From positions 1 through 33,570 of the forward strand of contig CAKVCP010000010.1 of assembly GCA_934725735.1 (NCBI GenBank): a stretch of DNA of 33,570 bases. Direction: 5' to 3'. The stretch is from an uncultured Thermoguttaceae bacterium (lineage in GTDB: Bacteria > Planctomycetota > Planctomycetia > Pirellulales > Thermoguttaceae). The translations under genes and the position numbers were made by a program. The notes under the pieces are model-generated. The model saw only the letters and a list, made by a program, of their open reading frames with translations, was not told where the DNA came from and did not search any database. Positions 22,805-30,272 of the stretch are shown here, piece by piece (the stretch's first letter is position 1; every line of letters starts with the position of its first letter).

Positions 22805-23698
22805 ATGAAAACGCGCGCAGAGGATTTTGCAGGTTTAACCGTCGCGATGACGACGCCCTTCAAGAATGGCAAGATTGATTTTGACGCTTTAGCAGAGCAC
22901 GTCGAGTTTCTTGTCGACGCAGGCGCGACGGCTCTTTCCCCGACGGGAACGACGGGCGAGTCCCCAACGTTGACGCATGAAGAGCAGCATGAAGTGATTC
23001 GCAAGACCGTCGAATTCGTCGCGGGTCGCGCGAAAGTTCTCGCGGGAACCGGCTCCAACAGTACGGAGGAAGCTCTTTCTCTTACGCGCTACGCTGCTGA
23101 GGCAGGCGCCGACGCCGCCCTTGTCATCACCCCTTACTATAACAAGCCGACGCAGGAAGGGATGTATCTCCACTTCCGCAAAATCGCCGAGTCTGTCGAT
23201 CTTCCGATCTGCGTGTACAACGTTCCTGGACGCACCGGAAAAGCGATTGAGCCCGAGACGATCATTCGTCTTGCCGAACTCAAGAATATCGCGATGGTAA
23301 AAGAGGCGTCCGGATCGATGGACGCCGCGTCAAAGATCGTCGCTGCGACCGATTTGACGATCCTTTCCGGCGACGATAGTTTAACGCTTCCCTTCATGTC
23401 GCTGGGAGCGAAGGGCGTCGTCTCCGTGGTTGGAAATTTTGCGCCGCACGACCTTGTCGCGCTTTGCGCCGCGATGAATCAAGGCAATCTTGAAGAAGCG
23501 CGACGTCTGCATTATCGCCTCTTGCCGCTTTGCCGCGATATGCTCTCTTTGGCGACGAACCCCATCCCGGTGAAAAAAGCGATGCAACTTCTCGGACGCG
23601 ATACCGGCGAGCTTCGTCTCCCTATGACGGAGTTGGAGCCCGCGCTAACCGAACGTCTGTGCCGCTCTTTGGTCGATTATGGACTCCTCGCGGAGTGA
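22805..23698 (+). CDS. dapA: 4-hydroxy-tetrahydrodipicolinate synthase
   Basis: This 297-residue TIM-barrel enzyme condenses pyruvate with aspartate semialdehyde, the first committed step to diaminopimelate and lysine. The Schiff-base lysine is K166 in MVKEASG, the catalytic tyrosine Y138 in VYNVPGRTG with R143 binding the substrate carboxylate, and the TGTTGE loop is at 47-52. Length and ending are standard. AGGGAGAA precedes the ATG. It is the first of four same-strand genes with gaps of 33-48 nt (ruvA, ruvB, panC), so it probably heads an operon that mixes cell-wall/lysine, recombination and coenzyme functions. Confidence 0.97.
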   Translation: MKTRAEDFAGLTVAMTTPFKNGKIDFDALAEHVEFLVDAGATALSPTGTTGESPTLTHEEQHEVIRKTVEFVAGRAKVLAGTGSNSTEEALSLTRYAAEAGADAALVITPYYNKPTQEGMYLHFRKIAESVDLPICVYNVPGRTGKAIEPETIIRLAELKNIAMVKEASGSMDAASKIVAATDLTILSGDDSLTLPFMSLGAKGVVSVVGNFAPHDLVALCAAMNQGNLEEARRLHYRLLPLCRDMLSLATNPIPVKKAMQLLGRDTGELRLPMTELEPALTERLCRSLVDYGLLAE

Positions 23699-23746
23699 TT
23701 CGACGCGTTGATCTTTCTTTTAACGGATTGAGAGAAAGCAGATAAA

Positions 23747-24385
23747 ATGATAGTGAAAATCACGGGCGCGCTCGTCGCGCTTTACGACGAGCGCGCGATA
23801 ATTGAGGCGCCGCCTTTTGAGTATGAGACGCTGATACCGGAGTTTACGCGTCGTCAGCTTCAGGGCGAGCTTCAGAAGACGATCTCTCTCTTTACGATCG
23901 AGTATATCGACGGCAATCCCGGTCAGGGACGACTGACGCCGCGCCTTTTGGGCTTTCTGACCGAGGTGGAGCGAGAGTTTTTCGAAATCTTTTGCAGCGT
24001 CGACGGAGTAGGCGTCAAGAAAGCTCTGCGCGCGATGGTGCGTCCGGTGCGCGAAATTGCGTCGGCGATCGAAGAACAAGACGTGAAGAGTCTTTCGCGC
24101 CTTCCCGGCGTCGGCCCGGCGACCGCCGAGCGTATCGTTGCAAAGTTGCGTCGCAAGGTTCCTAAATTTGCGTTGATGGCGGCGCGTCCTAATGAAGCGG
24201 AACTCATTTCTCAAGGCGGCTCCGACGTTTCGGACGTCGTTGCGGAAACTTTTGAAGCTCTTCTTTCTCTTGGGCACGGCGAAGCGGAAGCGCGCCGAAT
24301 GATTGATTCGGTTCTCGAAGGGGCGAAGAAGAAATTCAAAGACTCCGCAGACCTGATTCAAGCAATCTACATGAACAATCGTTAA
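23747..24385 (+). CDS. ruvA: Holliday junction branch migration protein RuvA
   Basis: This 212-residue protein forms the tetramer that grips the four-way junction for RuvB. Domain I (residues 1 to about 65, MIVKITGALVALYDERAIIE) is an OB-fold. Two helix-hairpin-helix motifs follow: VDGVGVKKALRAM (around 85-97) and LPGVGPATAERIVAKLRRKV (around 119-138). Domain III at the C-terminus (VAETFEALLSLGHGEAEARRMIDSVL) binds RuvB. It is a little longer than E. coli RuvA (203) and domain I is divergent. It sits 35 nt before ruvB, as in many bacteria. RuvC is not in the window. Confidence 0.93.
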   Translation: MIVKITGALVALYDERAIIEAPPFEYETLIPEFTRRQLQGELQKTISLFTIEYIDGNPGQGRLTPRLLGFLTEVEREFFEIFCSVDGVGVKKALRAMVRPVREIASAIEEQDVKSLSRLPGVGPATAERIVAKLRRKVPKFALMAARPNEAELISQGGSDVSDVVAETFEALLSLGHGEAEARRMIDSVLEGAKKKFKDSADLIQAIYMNNR

Positions 24386-24420
24386 AGCGTTCTACGAAGA
24401 CGCGATAGAGGCGGCTAGCA

Positions 24421-25527
24421 ATGTCGAGAAAAGTTGTTTTAGGGGGAGATTATAACGACGATTCCCCCATGGACTCGCGGCAAGAATCGGCGTACGTCGA
24501 TTCGTTTTCTTTGTCGAACGCGCCCGAGGACGACGCGGCGCTTCGTCCGACGCGCATGTTTGACATGGTCGGGCAACGCGAAGTTTACGAACGCGTCGCG
24601 ATCGCCGTCAAAGCTTCTCAGAAGCGCGGCGAGACTCTGGGACATATCCTTTTCGACGGTCCTCCAGGCCTCGGAAAGACGACTTTCGCCATGTGCATAC
24701 CGCGCGAATTGGGCGTCGATTTTCAGATTGCCAACGGCGCGACGATGCGCGCTCCGAAGGATATCGTTCCGTATTTGACGAACGCCCAGGAGGGGTCGGT
24801 TCTCTTCATCGACGAAATTCATCGTATGCAGAAGACCGTCGAAGAATTCCTCTATCCCGCGATGGAGGATTTTCGAATCGACGTTTCTATGGGGGAAGGC
24901 GTCAACGCGCGCACGCTGAATATTCCTCTCAAGCCGTTCACGCTCATCGGCGCGACGACGCGCACCGGTCTCATCTCCGCTCCTCTGCGCGACCGGTTTC
25001 AAATGCGCGAGCACCTCGATTTTTACACCGTCGAAGAGCTCGCTGAAATCGTCAGACGAAACGCGAAGAAATTACGCGCCGAAATGGACGACGACGCCGC
25101 TTTCGAAATCGCGAAACGCAGTCGCGGCACCCCGCGCTTGGCGAATAATCGCCTTCGCTGGGTGCGGGATTACGCCGACGCGAAGTCCGACGGGGTTGTG
25201 ACGTGCGAAGTCGCGCAGGCCGCGTTGAAGATGCAAGGAATCGACGAAGAAGGGCTCGATCAGCTCGATCGAAAATTCTTGGAAACGATCTGGCGCGTCT
25301 TTCAGGGGGGGCCCGTCGGAGTCGAGGCGGTCGCTCATACTATGAACGTCGCGCCGGACTCTCTCGTCGACGAAGTCGAACCCTATCTTTTGCGAAGCGA
25401 ATTGTTGGTCCGAACGCCGCGCGGGAGAAGATTAACCGCTAAAGGTCTGAAACATATCGGCGTCGATCCCGGCGAGTATGAATGGAATCGATCGCGTAAC
25501 GCCAATCTCAATTTCTTTAATTTCTGA
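24421..25527 (+). CDS. ruvB: Holliday junction branch migration ATPase RuvB
   Basis: This 368-residue AAA+ motor drives branch migration with RuvA. Walker A GPPGLGKTT is at 80-88, Walker B LFIDEIHR at 128-135, sensor 1 ATTRTG around 178-183, and the arginine-finger region PLRDRF near 188-193. The C-terminal winged helix contains RTPRGRRLTAKGLKHIG. An acidic N-terminal extension of about 25 residues (GGDYNDDSPMDSRQESAYVD) precedes the normal LRPTRMFDMVGQ start. AGAGGCGG lies before the ATG. It is co-transcribed with ruvA and probably panC. Confidence 0.96.
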   Translation: MSRKVVLGGDYNDDSPMDSRQESAYVDSFSLSNAPEDDAALRPTRMFDMVGQREVYERVAIAVKASQKRGETLGHILFDGPPGLGKTTFAMCIPRELGVDFQIANGATMRAPKDIVPYLTNAQEGSVLFIDEIHRMQKTVEEFLYPAMEDFRIDVSMGEGVNARTLNIPLKPFTLIGATTRTGLISAPLRDRFQMREHLDFYTVEELAEIVRRNAKKLRAEMDDDAAFEIAKRSRGTPRLANNRLRWVRDYADAKSDGVVTCEVAQAALKMQGIDEEGLDQLDRKFLETIWRVFQGGPVGVEAVAHTMNVAPDSLVDEVEPYLLRSELLVRTPRGRRLTAKGLKHIGVDPGEYEWNRSRNANLNFFNF

Positions 25528-25560
25528 CGCAAGATCGCGCGTCCAGGAGTTTATAAAGCT

Positions 25561-26430
25561 ATGTCCGCCAATGAAGAACTGAAACCGTATTTGATTACCG
25601 ATCCTCGCGAGATAAGCCGTCGAGTCGACGAATTGCGTCGCCAAGGCAAAAGGATCGGGCTTGTCCCCACGATGGGCGCCTTGCATCTTGGGCATCTGAG
25701 CCTCGCGATTGCCTCGAAGAACGAATGCGACGTCACGGTCGTTTCCGACTTTGTCAATCCGACGCAGTTCGCGCCGGGCGAAGATTACGACAAATATCCG
25801 CGCACCCTTGACGCCGATATCGAGCTCCTTTCGCAAATCGGGACGGACTTCATCTTTGCGCCGAAGCCCTCCGATATGTATCCGAGCGGTTTTGACGCGA
25901 CCGTTCATGTCGGCGGCGTTACCGGCCTCCTTGAGGGCGCCTTCCGCCCGACGCACTTCGACGGGGTCGCTCTCGTCGTGTTGAAGCTCTTTAACATTAC
26001 GCGCGCGGACGTCGCCTATTTCGGTCAGAAGGACTATCAACAGGTTCAAGTCGTTAAAAAGATGGTCGCGGATCTGAACGTTCCGACGGAAATCGATATG
26101 CGTCCGATCATTCGCGAACGCGACGGCTTGGCGATGAGTAGCCGCAATCAGTATCTTTCCGACGACGAACGCCAACAAGCGACTGTTTTGAACAAGGCGT
26201 TGGAAGAGGCGAAACGCCTGATTGTCGGCGGAGAGCGCGAATCGAGCGTCATTTACGACGCGATGCGCGCAATCATCGAAACCGCGCCGAGCGCGAAAAT
26301 CGATTATATGCACATCGGCGATCCGACGAGTCTTCGAGAAATGGAACGCGTATGCGGAAACGTCGTGGTTCTCCTTGCCGTACGTATCGGCGCCACGCGT
26401 CTGATCGACAATATCTTGATTGAGAAATAA
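25561..26430 (+). CDS. panC: pantothenate synthetase
   Basis: This 289-residue enzyme joins pantoate and beta-alanine through a pantoyl-adenylate to make pantothenate, the CoA precursor. VPTMGALHLGHLSL at 35-48 holds the HxGH nucleotide-binding motif (H42-L-G-H45). Further family blocks are VVSDFVNPTQFAPGEDYDKYPR, YFGQKDYQQVQVVKKM and AMSSRNQYLS, which is the KMSKS equivalent. Length is typical. CCAGGAG lies before the ATG, 33 nt after ruvB, and a strong terminator follows, so it closes the dapA-ruvAB-panC unit. Confidence 0.97.
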   Translation: MSANEELKPYLITDPREISRRVDELRRQGKRIGLVPTMGALHLGHLSLAIASKNECDVTVVSDFVNPTQFAPGEDYDKYPRTLDADIELLSQIGTDFIFAPKPSDMYPSGFDATVHVGGVTGLLEGAFRPTHFDGVALVVLKLFNITRADVAYFGQKDYQQVQVVKKMVADLNVPTEIDMRPIIRERDGLAMSSRNQYLSDDERQQATVLNKALEEAKRLIVGGERESSVIYDAMRAIIETAPSAKIDYMHIGDPTSLREMERVCGNVVVLLAVRIGATRLIDNILIEK

Positions 26431-26454
26431 AACGATCGCGACAGATAAAAAAGC

Positions 26455-26490
26455 GCCGATTCGCAGCGAAACGAATCGGCTCTTTTTATT
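26455..26490 (+). terminator. intrinsic terminator after panC (probably bidirectional)
   Basis: GCCGATTCG (26455-26463) and CGAATCGGC (26472-26480) pair perfectly over 9 bp, followed by TCTTTTTATTTT. On the - strand the preceding A-run gives a T-tract too, so it may also end the gene at 26515. Confidence 0.9.
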
Positions 26491-26514
26491 TTATGGTTTA
26501 TGAAGCGAGAAGAC

Positions 26515-26841
26515 TCAGAAGCGCTCCATGAGTTCAACGCCAAGACCGTTGGCTTCGATGAAGGCGACTTTTAATCCGGGCATTGCGACGAAGGGTTCGA
26601 CGAGGACTTTGTATCCCTTCATCGCTTCTTCGAGATTATCACATTCGTAAGCGACGTGCGCTTGTTTCTGGAGAATCTCGGGGAAGCAACTGCCTTCTTC
26701 GAATTGCAACCATTCGACGGAGAAGGGTTCGTCGTTGAAGTCGTTGATGTGGACTTTAGCGCCCTCAAGATAGGTGGGGAGATCGGTACGCCCCTGAGTC
26801 GGAACGCCGATATGGCTGAAACGAAGTCCTTCTTTAAGCAT
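26515..26841 (-). CDS. small VOC/glyoxalase-fold protein
   Basis: This 108-residue protein resembles a single VOC module pair: LRFSHIGVPT at the start, VEWLQFEEGS in the middle, AHVAYECDNLEEAM opening the second half, and KVAFIEANGLGVELMERF at the end. The four potential metal ligands of the fold are H10, E43, H62 and E103, all present. VOC enzymes use a divalent metal for isomerisation or ring cleavage; the reaction here is unknown. It follows the Tat-exported lyxose-isomerase-like gene after 70 nt on the same strand, so a shared role in sugar metabolism is possible (inference). Confidence 0.75.
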   Translation of the reverse strand: MLKEGLRFSHIGVPTQGRTDLPTYLEGAKVHINDFNDEPFSVEWLQFEEGSCFPEILQKQAHVAYECDNLEEAMKGYKVLVEPFVAMPGLKVAFIEANGLGVELMERF

Positions 26842-26911
26842 AGTTTGAGACCTTTTATAAGAGTTTATGGAGAAGACGCGCTAAGAGCGTTCCTGTAACG
26901 ACGAGCAACGA

Positions 26912-27634
26912 TTACGGATGGGCCTTGGGATTGGTGAATTTGAGGCCGTCCATGCTGTGATAACAAGCGTATTCGGTGACGACGGCGCCTTCGGAACCGG
27001 CCATCATGAAGTGGGGAGCGCAGAGTTCGCCGAGACGATCCTGATCGCCGACGGTCATGTACTTGTAGTTATAGCAAGAGATCGCGTTGGCGTCGAGCTG
27101 GCTCTTGGGGAGCATGGCGAGGACTTGAGGGGTCTTTTCGCCGCCGAAGGAGAAGTTGTAGATGCTGCCGTGACGAACCTGCCAAGCTTCGTGCTTCGCG
27201 GGAAGGCCTTCGGCGGCTTCGTGGCGATGTTCGGGAATCATCTGTCCCGGAAGGAGATAGATGTCGTGACCGAAATAACGGAATTCCTTGTCGTTGAAGA
27301 AGAAGATGCCGCCCATGCCGACGTGCGCAAAATCGCCGAGACCGAAATCGGCAACCCAGAAGTTCGGGTTCGAACGAAGAGAATCGGCGATGGAATAATT
27401 CATCTCTTCGAACATTTCATAATATGCCTGGAACGCCTTGTCTTGCTGGAAAACGCCGTCCTTGTAGAAAAAGTCGTTATCGTATTTCATGCCTTTGCCT
27501 TCATTCGCGTTAATGTTGATTGGTTCATTGGAATTTTTCGCGTCGTCAGCCAGAAGCGTAGTTCCTGTAAGGTTGACGAAGCCAACGCTGGCCGCGCCGC
27601 CGACAAACGCCTTCAACAGATCTCTTCTATTCAT
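26912..27634 (-). CDS. Tat-exported cupin resembling D-lyxose ketol-isomerase
   Basis: The 240-residue protein starts MNRRDLLKAFVGGAASVGF, a twin-arginine signal (R3-R4). It then has a cupin-type metal site: E135-H136-R137-H138 in MIPEHRHEA, E149 in KHEAWQV, and H208 in LCAPHFMMAGSEGAVVTEYA. The last segment and the ending (DGLKFTNP) recall D-lyxose ketol-isomerase, which interconverts D-lyxose and D-xylulose with Mn2+. Those enzymes are normally cytoplasmic, so the export signal is odd. Isomerase activity is inferred; a related sugar-binding cupin is the alternative. AGGAGC precedes the ATG by about 10 nt, and the promoter at 27796-27824 fits. Confidence 0.75.
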   Translation of the reverse strand: MNRRDLLKAFVGGAASVGFVNLTGTTLLADDAKNSNEPININANEGKGMKYDNDFFYKDGVFQQDKAFQAYYEMFEEMNYSIADSLRSNPNFWVADFGLGDFAHVGMGGIFFFNDKEFRYFGHDIYLLPGQMIPEHRHEAAEGLPAKHEAWQVRHGSIYNFSFGGEKTPQVLAMLPKSQLDANAISCYNYKYMTVGDQDRLGELCAPHFMMAGSEGAVVTEYACYHSMDGLKFTNPKAHP

Positions 27635-27649
27635 TGAAAAAAGCTCCTA

Positions 27650-27666
27650 GTCGGACGAGCCGACTT
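27650..27666 (-). promoter_or_regulatory. leader hairpin next to the ribosome binding site of the cupin gene
   Basis: AGTCGG and CCGACT pair around a CTCGT loop immediately before AGGAGC in the predicted 5' leader. It could affect ribosome access, but it may also be incidental. Confidence 0.35.
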
Positions 27667-27795
27667 TCATAGTCTTGCGCGAAGCGGATCGGTCTCCGCG
27701 TTTGCTACGCGCGACCGTTGACGAGCGCGCGCGCTGAGAGTATACTTTGTCGCATCCGCTAACAGTTGGCGAATAACGAAAAAAACTATTGCTAA

Positions 27796-27824
27796 AGTAT
27801 ATTGATTCTTGCTTGAGTTTGCAA
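27796..27824 (-). promoter_or_regulatory. sigma70-like promoter for the cupin-VOC genes
   Basis: On the - strand TTGCAA (27819-27824), a 17-nt spacer and TATACT (27796-27801) predict a start near 27790 and a leader of about 155 nt. Confidence 0.6.
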
Positions 27825-27913
27825 GTTTTTTTTTCAACGAAGAGTTTTTTTCGTACAGGTTTCCCGTTTTTCTTGAGGACGCGAGATTCGTTAAAATTTT
27901 TTCAGAGAAAGTT

Positions 27914-28252
27914 ATGGCAAAGGAAAAAACACCGGCTGATCCGCGTTTGGTCGCGTCGATCGAATTAGAAACGCGTTCCGAGGGAGTCTATCTGCCCGTC
28001 AAAGCGCAGCCAGGAGCGGGGCGCAACGAACTACGCGGCGTTCAGGACGGCGCCCTAAAGGTATGCGTGACGCAAGTCGCGGAAAAAGGGAAGGCGAATA
28101 AAGCGATCGTCGACTTTTTATCGAAGTCCTTGAAACTGCGCAAGTCGCAAATTTCCCTCGCGTCGGGAGAATTGGCAAGTCAAAAGAAGTTTCTCGTGAC
28201 GGAGATCGAGGAGTCGGAACTTCGCGATAAGTTGGCGTTAGCGCTCGCCTGA
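27914..28252 (+). CDS. DUF167/YggU-family protein
   Basis: This 112-residue protein carries the YggU/UPF0235 fold: VYLPVKAQPGAGRNELRGVQ, GALKVCVTQVAEKGKANKAI and a final KKFLVTEI strand. It is conserved in bacteria, archaea and eukaryotes, but its function is unknown. The frame stays open upstream to 27809, but that stretch is Phe-rich and unlike the family, and the ATG at 27914 leaves a normal-length protein after AGAGAAA. It is a lone gene; its promoter was not placed. Confidence 0.85.
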   Translation: MAKEKTPADPRLVASIELETRSEGVYLPVKAQPGAGRNELRGVQDGALKVCVTQVAEKGKANKAIVDFLSKSLKLRKSQISLASGELASQKKFLVTEIEESELRDKLALALA

Positions 28253-28340
28253 TAATCGTCAAATCGAGACGTTAAGAAACAAAAGATAGAGAAAATAGGC
28301 GGATTGTTAAAATCTCGGCGCTTTTCTTTGGGTCACAATC

Positions 28341-28349
28341 TGTTATAAT
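28341..28349 (+). promoter_or_regulatory. extended -10 promoter upstream of the LRR lipoprotein
   Basis: TGTTATAAT is a perfect extended -10 element (TGnTATAAT). The -35 is poor, as is common for this class. The leader to the ATG at 28531 would be about 175 nt. Confidence 0.5.
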
Positions 28350-28530
28350 TACGAAAAATTTGGTCATCGACGTTCCGGGCGATTCTTTTTTGAGTAGAAA
28401 AGCGTCGCATTGGGGGCGATTTGATCGCTTATATGGCGCGCGTTGGAGTTGTAAGCTCACTTCGAAGGCGTTTGTAGTATAGTTGGCGCCGGCATGTTGT
28501 AGGGCGGCGTGATTCAGGAGTATTAACCAA

Positions 28531-30063
28531 ATGAAAAGTTTGAAGATTACGGCGAGCGCGCTTCTTGTCGCGAGCGCGGCGGCGATCCTCGGCGGTTGCA
28601 ACGACGACTATTCCAATGTGACGGGCACAGTCCTGGTTTATAAGGCCGACGAGCTTTTGCCGTCTGTTGCGGACACATCCGACCAAACGCTTTACACGGG
28701 CGAATCCGACGCGGTTGATCCGGCGATTAAGAAACTTGCCGAAGTTTACGACGCCACGCACGCGCAGCGCGTCGTCGCGACGCGTCCCGTCGCCCCGGCC
28801 CCGCGTCCTGCGGCTCCCGCTCTCGATCCGCCTCTCGCTTCCGCGGAAGATATCGCCGCGGCTAAGGCTCGCGTCGAAGAATTGCGCGGCTCCGTCAAGA
28901 CGGCGAAGAACGGCGCGATTATCGGTATCGTCGCCGAATCCCAAGATTTGAATCTCGAGGATATGAAGTTGTTCGGCCGCCTCGGCGATTTGGAATCTTT
29001 CGCGTGCCTCGGTTCGAACGTGACCGACGAACTCTTCGCGCAGTTTAAGGATCTCAAAAAACTCAAGAGCATCCGCGTTCAGAACTCCGAGATCACCGTC
29101 GAGACGCTCAAGCTCTTCTCGACCTTCCCGGAACTCGAATCTCTCGACATTCGCCGCGACCTGAAGCTCGAAAACGCCGACCTCGCGCTGATTCCTGAGT
29201 TCCCGAAACTCACGAAACTTGCCGCTTATTACAACTCTTTCACGAATAGCGGGGTCAACAAGATTTCGAAGTCGACCACGCTCAAGAGCGTCGACCTTCG
29301 TGGTTGCACCGACGTTTCCGACTCCTCCGCGAAGTATTTGGCGCGCATGGAATCTCTTGAAGAGGTTTACTTCCGCTTCTACATCACCAACGACGGCGTC
29401 GACAAACTCTCTGCGGCTCCGAATCTTAAATTCGTCGAATTCCAAGACTGCCAGATCGACAACGGTTGCGCCGAACTCTTTGCGAAGTATCCGTCCCTTA
29501 CCGGTCTGAGAATCTTCCGTAGCAAGGGCTTCACCGACGACGGAATCAAAGGTCTTGCGAATCTCAAGTTGGAACGTCTCGAATTGCGCGACTTGAGCGC
29601 GTCCGACGCGGGCGTCGAAGCTCTGAAGGATATGGATTCTCTCCGTTCCGTCGAACTTTCCGAACTCGCCGTTTCCCCCGAAGCGATCAACGCTCTCGTT
29701 TCCTCTCCCGCTTGGAGCAACATGCAGAGCCTCAGCTTCTTCTCCGTTCCCGTTCCTGATTCCACCGTTAAGTCTATCGCGGAAAACATGAAGGGTTTGA
29801 CCTCGATTAAGATCCAAGCCGCCGGCGACGTAACCGACGCCGCGATCGACGAACTCGCCAAGATCGAAACTCTTACGACGATCGACCTGCGCGATAACGC
29901 CGGTTTCACTGCGGAAGGCTTCATGAAGCTTGCCAAGCTCAAGAATCTTCGCAAGCTCTATGTCAAGGGCACGAAGTTCGGCGATTCCTCCGACGCCGTT
30001 CAGAAGTTGTGGGAAGAATTCAAGAAGATCAATCCTAAGTGCCAGATCTCGATCGACGGCTGA
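28531..30063 (+). CDS. leucine-rich-repeat lipoprotein
   Basis: This 510-residue protein has a lipoprotein signal ending AAILGGC (C23). A short region and an Ala/Pro-rich linker (PVAPAPRPAAPALDPPL, about residues 87-103) lead to a solenoid of leucine-rich repeats from about 140 to 500. Recurrent units look like L-x-x-L-x-x-I/V-x-L-x-x-C/N, for example KLKSIRVQNSEIT, FPELESLDIRRDL, TLKSVDLRGCTDVSD, LERLELRDLSASD and LTTIDLRDNAGFT. The pattern is the F-box/RI-like type common in planctomycetes. It should be a membrane-anchored protein-binding scaffold; the ligand is unknown. CAGGAG precedes the ATG. A terminator follows at 30111. Confidence 0.88.
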   Translation: MKSLKITASALLVASAAAILGGCNDDYSNVTGTVLVYKADELLPSVADTSDQTLYTGESDAVDPAIKKLAEVYDATHAQRVVATRPVAPAPRPAAPALDPPLASAEDIAAAKARVEELRGSVKTAKNGAIIGIVAESQDLNLEDMKLFGRLGDLESFACLGSNVTDELFAQFKDLKKLKSIRVQNSEITVETLKLFSTFPELESLDIRRDLKLENADLALIPEFPKLTKLAAYYNSFTNSGVNKISKSTTLKSVDLRGCTDVSDSSAKYLARMESLEEVYFRFYITNDGVDKLSAAPNLKFVEFQDCQIDNGCAELFAKYPSLTGLRIFRSKGFTDDGIKGLANLKLERLELRDLSASDAGVEALKDMDSLRSVELSELAVSPEAINALVSSPAWSNMQSLSFFSVPVPDSTVKSIAENMKGLTSIKIQAAGDVTDAAIDELAKIETLTTIDLRDNAGFTAEGFMKLAKLKNLRKLYVKGTKFGDSSDAVQKLWEEFKKINPKCQISIDG

Positions 30064-30110
30064 TCTCTTTAAAAGCGATCTTCTCAACGCCTGATTCTTT
30101 GAAATAACGA

Positions 30111-30148
30111 AAACGCGGACGATTTCATTCGCCCGCGTTTCTTTTTTG
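30111..30148 (+). terminator. intrinsic terminator of the LRR lipoprotein gene
   Basis: AAACGCGGACGA pairs with TCGCCCGCGTTT (one A-C mismatch) around a TTTCAT-type loop, followed by CTTTTTTG. Confidence 0.87.
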
Positions 30149-30177
30149 TCTCTCTTCGCCTCTTCCCGCGCTTTCTA

Positions 30178-30205
30178 TTGGCAGAATACGTTTTTCGACT
30201 AAAAT
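30178..30205 (+). promoter_or_regulatory. sigma70-like promoter for the topoisomerase VI A gene
   Basis: TTGGCA (30178-30183), a 16-nt spacer and TAAAAT (30200-30205). The -10 box overlaps the upstream ATG at 30204, so transcription from it (start near 30212) would exclude that codon and favour the ATG at 30273. Confidence 0.6.
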
Positions 30206-30272
30206 GAAACAAACGACGGGCGCGTATTATGCGCGCGAAACTCCGGTATTTGCGATAGAGGACGAAAAAGGA

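Noticed and set aside
27809..27913. N-terminal extension of the DUF167 protein
   Set aside because: The 35 extra codons are Phe-rich, derive from an A/T-rich intergenic tract and do not match the family; the ATG at 27914 gives the normal length.
28429..30087. A 552-codon open frame on the - strand opposite the LRR lipoprotein
   Set aside because: It has no ribosome binding site, an Arg/Glu/Phe-heavy composition and no family motif. The + strand frame has a lipobox and regular LRR units, so this is an antisense shadow of NCG-biased codons.
30204..30272. Upstream ATG start for the topoisomerase VI A gene
   Set aside because: The codon overlaps the -10 box of a good promoter, has no Shine-Dalgarno, and the added 23 residues do not resemble the family.
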